Origin: an uncultured Chromatiaceae bacterium
GTDB lineage: Bacteria; Pseudomonadota; Gammaproteobacteria; Enterobacterales; Alteromonadaceae
Assembly: GCA_946482325.1 (NCBI GenBank)
Contig: CAMLRA010000154.1
Coordinates: forward strand, 1 to 9,766
Length of the DNA stretch: 9,766 bases
Direction: 5' to 3'
In this document: positions 6,872 through 9,766 of the stretch, piece by piece
Numbering within the stretch: position 1 is the stretch's first letter
How the letters are laid out: each line of letters starts with the position of its first letter
Translations under genes and position numbers: made by a program
Notes under the pieces: generated by a model
What the model saw: only the letters and a program-made list of their open reading frames with translations
Databases searched by the model: none
Told to the model about the DNA's origin: nothing

Positions 6872-8614
6872 ATGCAACAAAAAAGCCTTTCGCGTAAGCT
6901 GCTGACCAAAGTATTGTCAGTGTATTTCATCCTGACCTTTGTCGTGACCCTCGGCCAAATCGTCGCCGAATACTTTAACACCAAAAACCATATCAACGGC
7001 GAACTCGCCACTCTGCAACAGACTATTTCCGGCTCTTTGACGCGAGCAATTTGGGAACTCAACACCCAGCAGGCATTGATTATCGCCGACGGTCTGTTGG
7101 CCATCCCGTCGATTGAAGGCATCATCGTGCGCGATGACAGTGGCGCTGTGATCACCCAGCTTGGCCAGTATGTCGATATCAGTGAGCGCTACAGCAATCA
7201 GCTGGTCAAAGAAGGCGTGCGCCTGACCGAACAACAGAGTGGTTTGTTTGGTTATACCTTTCCGCTGATTTTTGAATTCTCCGGCCGCGCCACGCAGGTC
7301 GGTGATGTCACGCTGTTTTCCAGCCGGACTATAGTGCTCGACCGGATTAAAGTCGGGATTTACTTCCTGATTGGCAACGCCGTGTTAAAAACGACTTTCC
7401 TGATTATTTTGTTTTTAATCGCGTTTCGCAAACAGCTAACCTTGCCGCTCTCTGAGCTGACCCAACAGATTGAGGAGCTTGAACTCGACAATCTCGAAGG
7501 TACCAAAGTCGAGATTCAGCATGGCGACACCAACGAATTGGCCGTGATGGCGGATGCTTTTAACCGCTTGATTGCACGGGTTCAGGATTACAAAGGGCAG
7601 CTTGAAAGCACACAAAAACAACTTTTGCAGAGTAATGAAAAACTCGACCAGCACAACCTCATCCTAGAGCAGGAAGTAGCCCGCAAAACCTCAGGTCTTA
7701 GTCAGGCTATGATGGACTTGCAACAGCAGAAACAAGAGCTGGAGGTGAAGCAGCAGGCGCTGCGGGAAGAAATCGAGCGCCGCCGCCACACTGAAGATGC
7801 GTTACGGAACAAACAAACTGAGCTGGAAAAGCTGGTCAATGATTTACGTCAGGCTCAGGACCGGCTGGTGCAGTCGGAAAAAATGGCAGCCTTGGGCGGG
7901 TTGGTCGCAGGTATTACCCACGAGGTTAATACACCTGTAGGTATTGGCGTCACAGCAACCAGCTTTCTGGCGGAAAAACTGGCCACGCTGGAACATGCCT
8001 ATCAGGAAAAAAGCCTGTCCCCCAAAGCACTGGAACATTTTATTGAAGAAGCCAAACAAGGCACTGAGCTGTTAAATACCAATTTGGTGCGCGCTTCTGA
8101 ACTGATTGCCAGCTTTAAACAAATTGCGGTAGATCAGACCAGCGAAGCGATCCGGACCATTCAGTTGCATGATTATCTGAACGAAATTATCCGGTCGTTG
8201 CAGCCGCACTTTAAAAAGACCAAACACCACATTGAAGTCAATTGCCCGGAGAATCTGGTATTGAGTTGCCCCGCTGGCGCCATTTCGCAGATTTTCACCA
8301 ACTTACTGATGAATTCGTTGATCCATGGTTTTGAAGACATGGAAGAAGGCAACATCAACATCACCGTCATAGACGAAGGCAATATTGTTGATATCAATTA
8401 CAGCGACAACGGCAAAGGTCTGACCGCAGATCAGCTGGAAAAATTATTCCACCCGTTTTTTACCACGAAACGGGACCAGGGTGGCAGTGGTCTTGGCACG
8501 CATATCACCTACAACCTGGTCCGGCAGACCCTTGGTGGCAGCATTCAGGTGCGCAGCGAACCAGGTCAGGGATTGGCATATCATGTTCGCTTCCCCAAAG
8601 TGCTTAAACGTTGA
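6872..8614 (+). CDS. Membrane sensor histidine kinase with HAMP domain
   Basis: A transmembrane kinase of 580 residues. A first membrane helix lies around residues 14-32 (VLSVYFILTFVVTL). An extracytoplasmic region of about 125 residues follows, carrying a pattern such as AIWELNTQQALIIADGLLAI found in several uncharacterised sensor domains. A second helix lies near 162-185 and HAMP runs to about 240. A long coiled coil (about 240-335) rich in Gln, Glu and Lys leads to the HisKA segment EKMAALGGLVAGITHEVNTP with phospho-acceptor His350. The ATPase domain has the N box (N477, N481 in FTNLLMNSLIHGF), SDNGKGL (511-517), HPFFTTKR, and GGSGLG (537-542). There is no receiver or phosphotransfer domain, so it needs a separate partner, presumably the divergent receiver. 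Start: the ATG at 6872 has AGGA six bases upstream; an in-frame TTG at 6788 would add 28 residues but lacks a ribosome site. The signal it senses is unknown. Confidence 0.93.
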   Translation: MQQKSLSRKLLTKVLSVYFILTFVVTLGQIVAEYFNTKNHINGELATLQQTISGSLTRAIWELNTQQALIIADGLLAIPSIEGIIVRDDSGAVITQLGQYVDISERYSNQLVKEGVRLTEQQSGLFGYTFPLIFEFSGRATQVGDVTLFSSRTIVLDRIKVGIYFLIGNAVLKTTFLIILFLIAFRKQLTLPLSELTQQIEELELDNLEGTKVEIQHGDTNELAVMADAFNRLIARVQDYKGQLESTQKQLLQSNEKLDQHNLILEQEVARKTSGLSQAMMDLQQQKQELEVKQQALREEIERRRHTEDALRNKQTELEKLVNDLRQAQDRLVQSEKMAALGGLVAGITHEVNTPVGIGVTATSFLAEKLATLEHAYQEKSLSPKALEHFIEEAKQGTELLNTNLVRASELIASFKQIAVDQTSEAIRTIQLHDYLNEIIRSLQPHFKKTKHHIEVNCPENLVLSCPAGAISQIFTNLLMNSLIHGFEDMEEGNINITVIDEGNIVDINYSDNGKGLTADQLEKLFHPFFTTKRDQGGSGLGTHITYNLVRQTLGGSIQVRSEPGQGLAYHVRFPKVLKR

Positions 8615-8626
8615 GCAATCATCCAG

Positions 8627-8655
8627 CCGGCGACGTTGCTTTCTGACGTCGCCGG
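8627..8655 (+). terminator. Hairpin after the sensor kinase, possible terminator
   Basis: CCGGCGACGT and ACGTCGCCGG form a perfect 10-bp stem with a nine-base loop, 12 bases after the kinase stop. The bases that follow (GTTGTCGTCC) are not a proper T run, so termination may be weak or need a factor. It could also protect the transcript end. Confidence 0.5.
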
Positions 8656-8656
8656 G

Positions 8657-8684
8657 TTGTCGTCCGACCCTTTCCGGTTATACT
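8657..8684 (+). promoter_or_regulatory. Promoter of rdgC
   Basis: TTGTCG (8657-8662) and TATACT (8679-8684) with a 16-base spacer match the -35 and -10 consensus at four and five of six positions. Transcription would start near 8691, about 28 bases before the rdgC ATG. It sits directly behind the kinase hairpin, implying that rdgC is transcribed independently of the kinase. Confidence 0.6.
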
Positions 8685-8718
8685 GAGCCACTTTTCTGAA
8701 TTGCGGACTCTGCTGACT

Positions 8719-9624
8719 ATGTGGTTTAAAAACCTGCGTGTATATCAAATTACTGAACCGTTAAACCTCAATATCGACAAACTGGATGCCGCACTGGCTG
8801 AGCATAAATTTACCCCGTGTATGGGCCAGGATGCGCTGAAACTTGGTTTTACCTTTCCGTTGCACCCCAGCATCAAAACTTATGCCCACCAGCTGGAGCA
8901 TCTGTTTGTCTTCGCATTAAAACGTCAGGAAAAAGTACTGCCTGCTGCCGTGATCAACGAAGAATTACAGCCAAAAATCGATGCACTGGAAGCGGAAAAA
9001 GGCCGGCCATTAGGACGCAAAGAAAAGCAGGCGCTGAAAGAGGAGCTCGTCCAAACTCTGTTGCCAAGAGCTTTCAGCCGTTCGACTGTGACACAGGCGA
9101 TTTACGATGCAAAAAACAACTGGTTTATCGTTAACACCAGCTCTGCCAGCCGTGCGGAAGATTTACTGGCGTTGCTACGTAAAGCGTTGGGATCTTTACC
9201 GGCAGTACCGTGGATTGACAGCAATCAACTCAGTCAGTCGATGCAACAATGGCTCAGTAATCAGGCATTGCCGGTTGGCTTCAGTCTGGGGCATGACGCT
9301 GAGCTGAAAGCACCGGATGAAGAAGGTGCCAAGGTACGTTTTAGTAACCATCTGCTGACTACTGATGAAGTACAAAGTCATCTCGAAGACAAGCTGGTGA
9401 CCAAATTAGAGCTGGTGCAGCCAGAGCTGCTGAGCCTGATGGTTTGTGAAGATGGCAGTATCAAAAAGCTGCAGTTTGAAGAACTGCTGGCAAACAAAAA
9501 TGATGAACTCGGCTGGGAAGATTTAATCCTGCGGCTCGACGCTGATCTGTTGGTGATGGCTAACGAACTGGCGCAGGTGCTGCAGGTTATCAAAGACCAG
9601 GTCCAGCCGCTGGTCAAAGCCTGA
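8719..9624 (+). CDS. rdgC: Recombination-associated protein RdgC
   Basis: RdgC is a nucleoid-associated, ring-forming DNA-binding protein that limits RecA access to DNA. In E. coli it becomes essential for growth in some recombination mutants. The 301-residue product is close to the 303 of E. coli RdgC and is recognisable along its length: MWFKNLRVYQ at the N-terminus, FTPC near residue 32, the central LLPRAFSRS, AEDLLALLRKALGSLPAVP, TTDEVQSHLE, the VCEDGSIKKLQF block and a C-terminal LRLDADLLVMANELA. Start: the family begins at this methionine, so the ATG at 8719 is preferred over a TTG at 8701 that would add six residues. The ribosome site before the ATG is weak. It has its own promoter and a strong terminator, so it is probably a single-gene unit unrelated to the signalling genes. 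Confidence 0.96.
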   Translation: MWFKNLRVYQITEPLNLNIDKLDAALAEHKFTPCMGQDALKLGFTFPLHPSIKTYAHQLEHLFVFALKRQEKVLPAAVINEELQPKIDALEAEKGRPLGRKEKQALKEELVQTLLPRAFSRSTVTQAIYDAKNNWFIVNTSSASRAEDLLALLRKALGSLPAVPWIDSNQLSQSMQQWLSNQALPVGFSLGHDAELKAPDEEGAKVRFSNHLLTTDEVQSHLEDKLVTKLELVQPELLSLMVCEDGSIKKLQFEELLANKNDELGWEDLILRLDADLLVMANELAQVLQVIKDQVQPLVKA

Positions 9625-9631
9625 AAACAGG

Positions 9632-9654
9632 CCGGGGCGAATTAATCGCCCCGG
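9632..9654. terminator. Intrinsic terminator after rdgC, probably bidirectional
   Basis: CCGGGGCGA and TCGCCCCGG form a 9-bp GC-rich stem with a five-base loop, seven bases after the rdgC stop, followed by TTTAGTTGT. On the minus strand the hairpin is followed by CCTGTTTTC, so it may also end the convergent gene whose stop is at 9690. Confidence 0.85.
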
Positions 9655-9689
9655 TTTAGTTGTCTGGCAGCAGAACCAAAGTACGGCGC

Positions 9690-9766
9690 CTACATAAACA
9701 TGGTCTTGGCGTCCTGATAGTTCTGCGCTATCTGCGGGTCCTGCATAAAATTTACTTTTGGAATCA
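9690..9766 (-). CDS. 3' end of an unidentified gene
   Basis: The minus strand from the window edge is open for 24 codons and ends with TAG at 9690-9692. The visible tail reads IPKVNFMQDPQIAQ and then NYQDAKTMFM. It ends 35 bases from the shared terminator, with no other open gene in the space, which makes a real convergent gene likely. The tail is hydrophilic and probably helical. I do not recognise the family from so few residues. The start lies outside the window. Confidence 0.55.
   Translation of the reverse strand, partial: IPKVNFMQDPQIAQNYQDAKTMFM

Noticed and set aside
1..9766. Insertion sequences, prophage, CRISPR, tRNA or defence genes
   Set aside because: No transposase or integrase frames, no arrays of direct repeats and no tRNA-like folds were seen. 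All sizeable genes are accounted for by housekeeping or signalling families.

Overview
The window reads as chromosomal DNA of a Gammaproteobacterium, most likely an Alteromonadales/Chromatiaceae-type organism (Rheinheimera or a relative would fit, but this is an impression and not a database result). The grounds are the enteric-type order thrL-thrA-thrB-thrC with a fused ThrA, the presence of rdgC, a moderate GC content, and dense two-component/GGDEF signalling genes. I see no mobile elements, CRISPR arrays, tRNA or rRNA genes. Nothing in base or codon composition looks foreign.

Positions 1-4537 (minus strand) hold the threonine biosynthesis operon. It starts with a 20-residue Thr/Ile-rich leader peptide (thrL, 4475-4537). 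A strong attenuator hairpin (4415-4449) follows, then fused aspartokinase/homoserine dehydrogenase (thrA), homoserine kinase (thrB) and threonine synthase (thrC, cut by the window start with about three quarters of the protein present). The leader can form an alternative pairing with the terminator, as expected for ribosome-mediated attenuation by threonyl- and isoleucyl-tRNA supply.

Positions 4594-6541 (minus strand) hold a three-gene signalling operon with overlapping stops and starts: a stand-alone CheY-like receiver, a CheC-like phosphatase with one intact and one degenerate active site, and a PAS-like/GGDEF diguanylate cyclase with an intact inhibitory site. A good promoter lies just upstream (6589-6617). 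Divergently, 6872-8614 (plus strand) encodes a membrane sensor histidine kinase with an extracytoplasmic domain, a HAMP domain and a long coiled coil. The four genes look like one circuit: kinase to free receiver, receiver reset by the CheC-like protein, and output as c-di-GMP. This four-protein module is the most interesting part of the window. The signal and the wiring are inferred.

Positions 8657-9654 (plus strand) hold rdgC, a nucleoid-associated modulator of RecA, with its own promoter and a strong terminator. The last 77 bases contain the 3' end of an unidentified gene on the minus strand, convergent with rdgC across that terminator.

No clear terminator separates the signalling operon from the thr leader, so the thr attenuator may also receive transcripts from the c-di-GMP operon.
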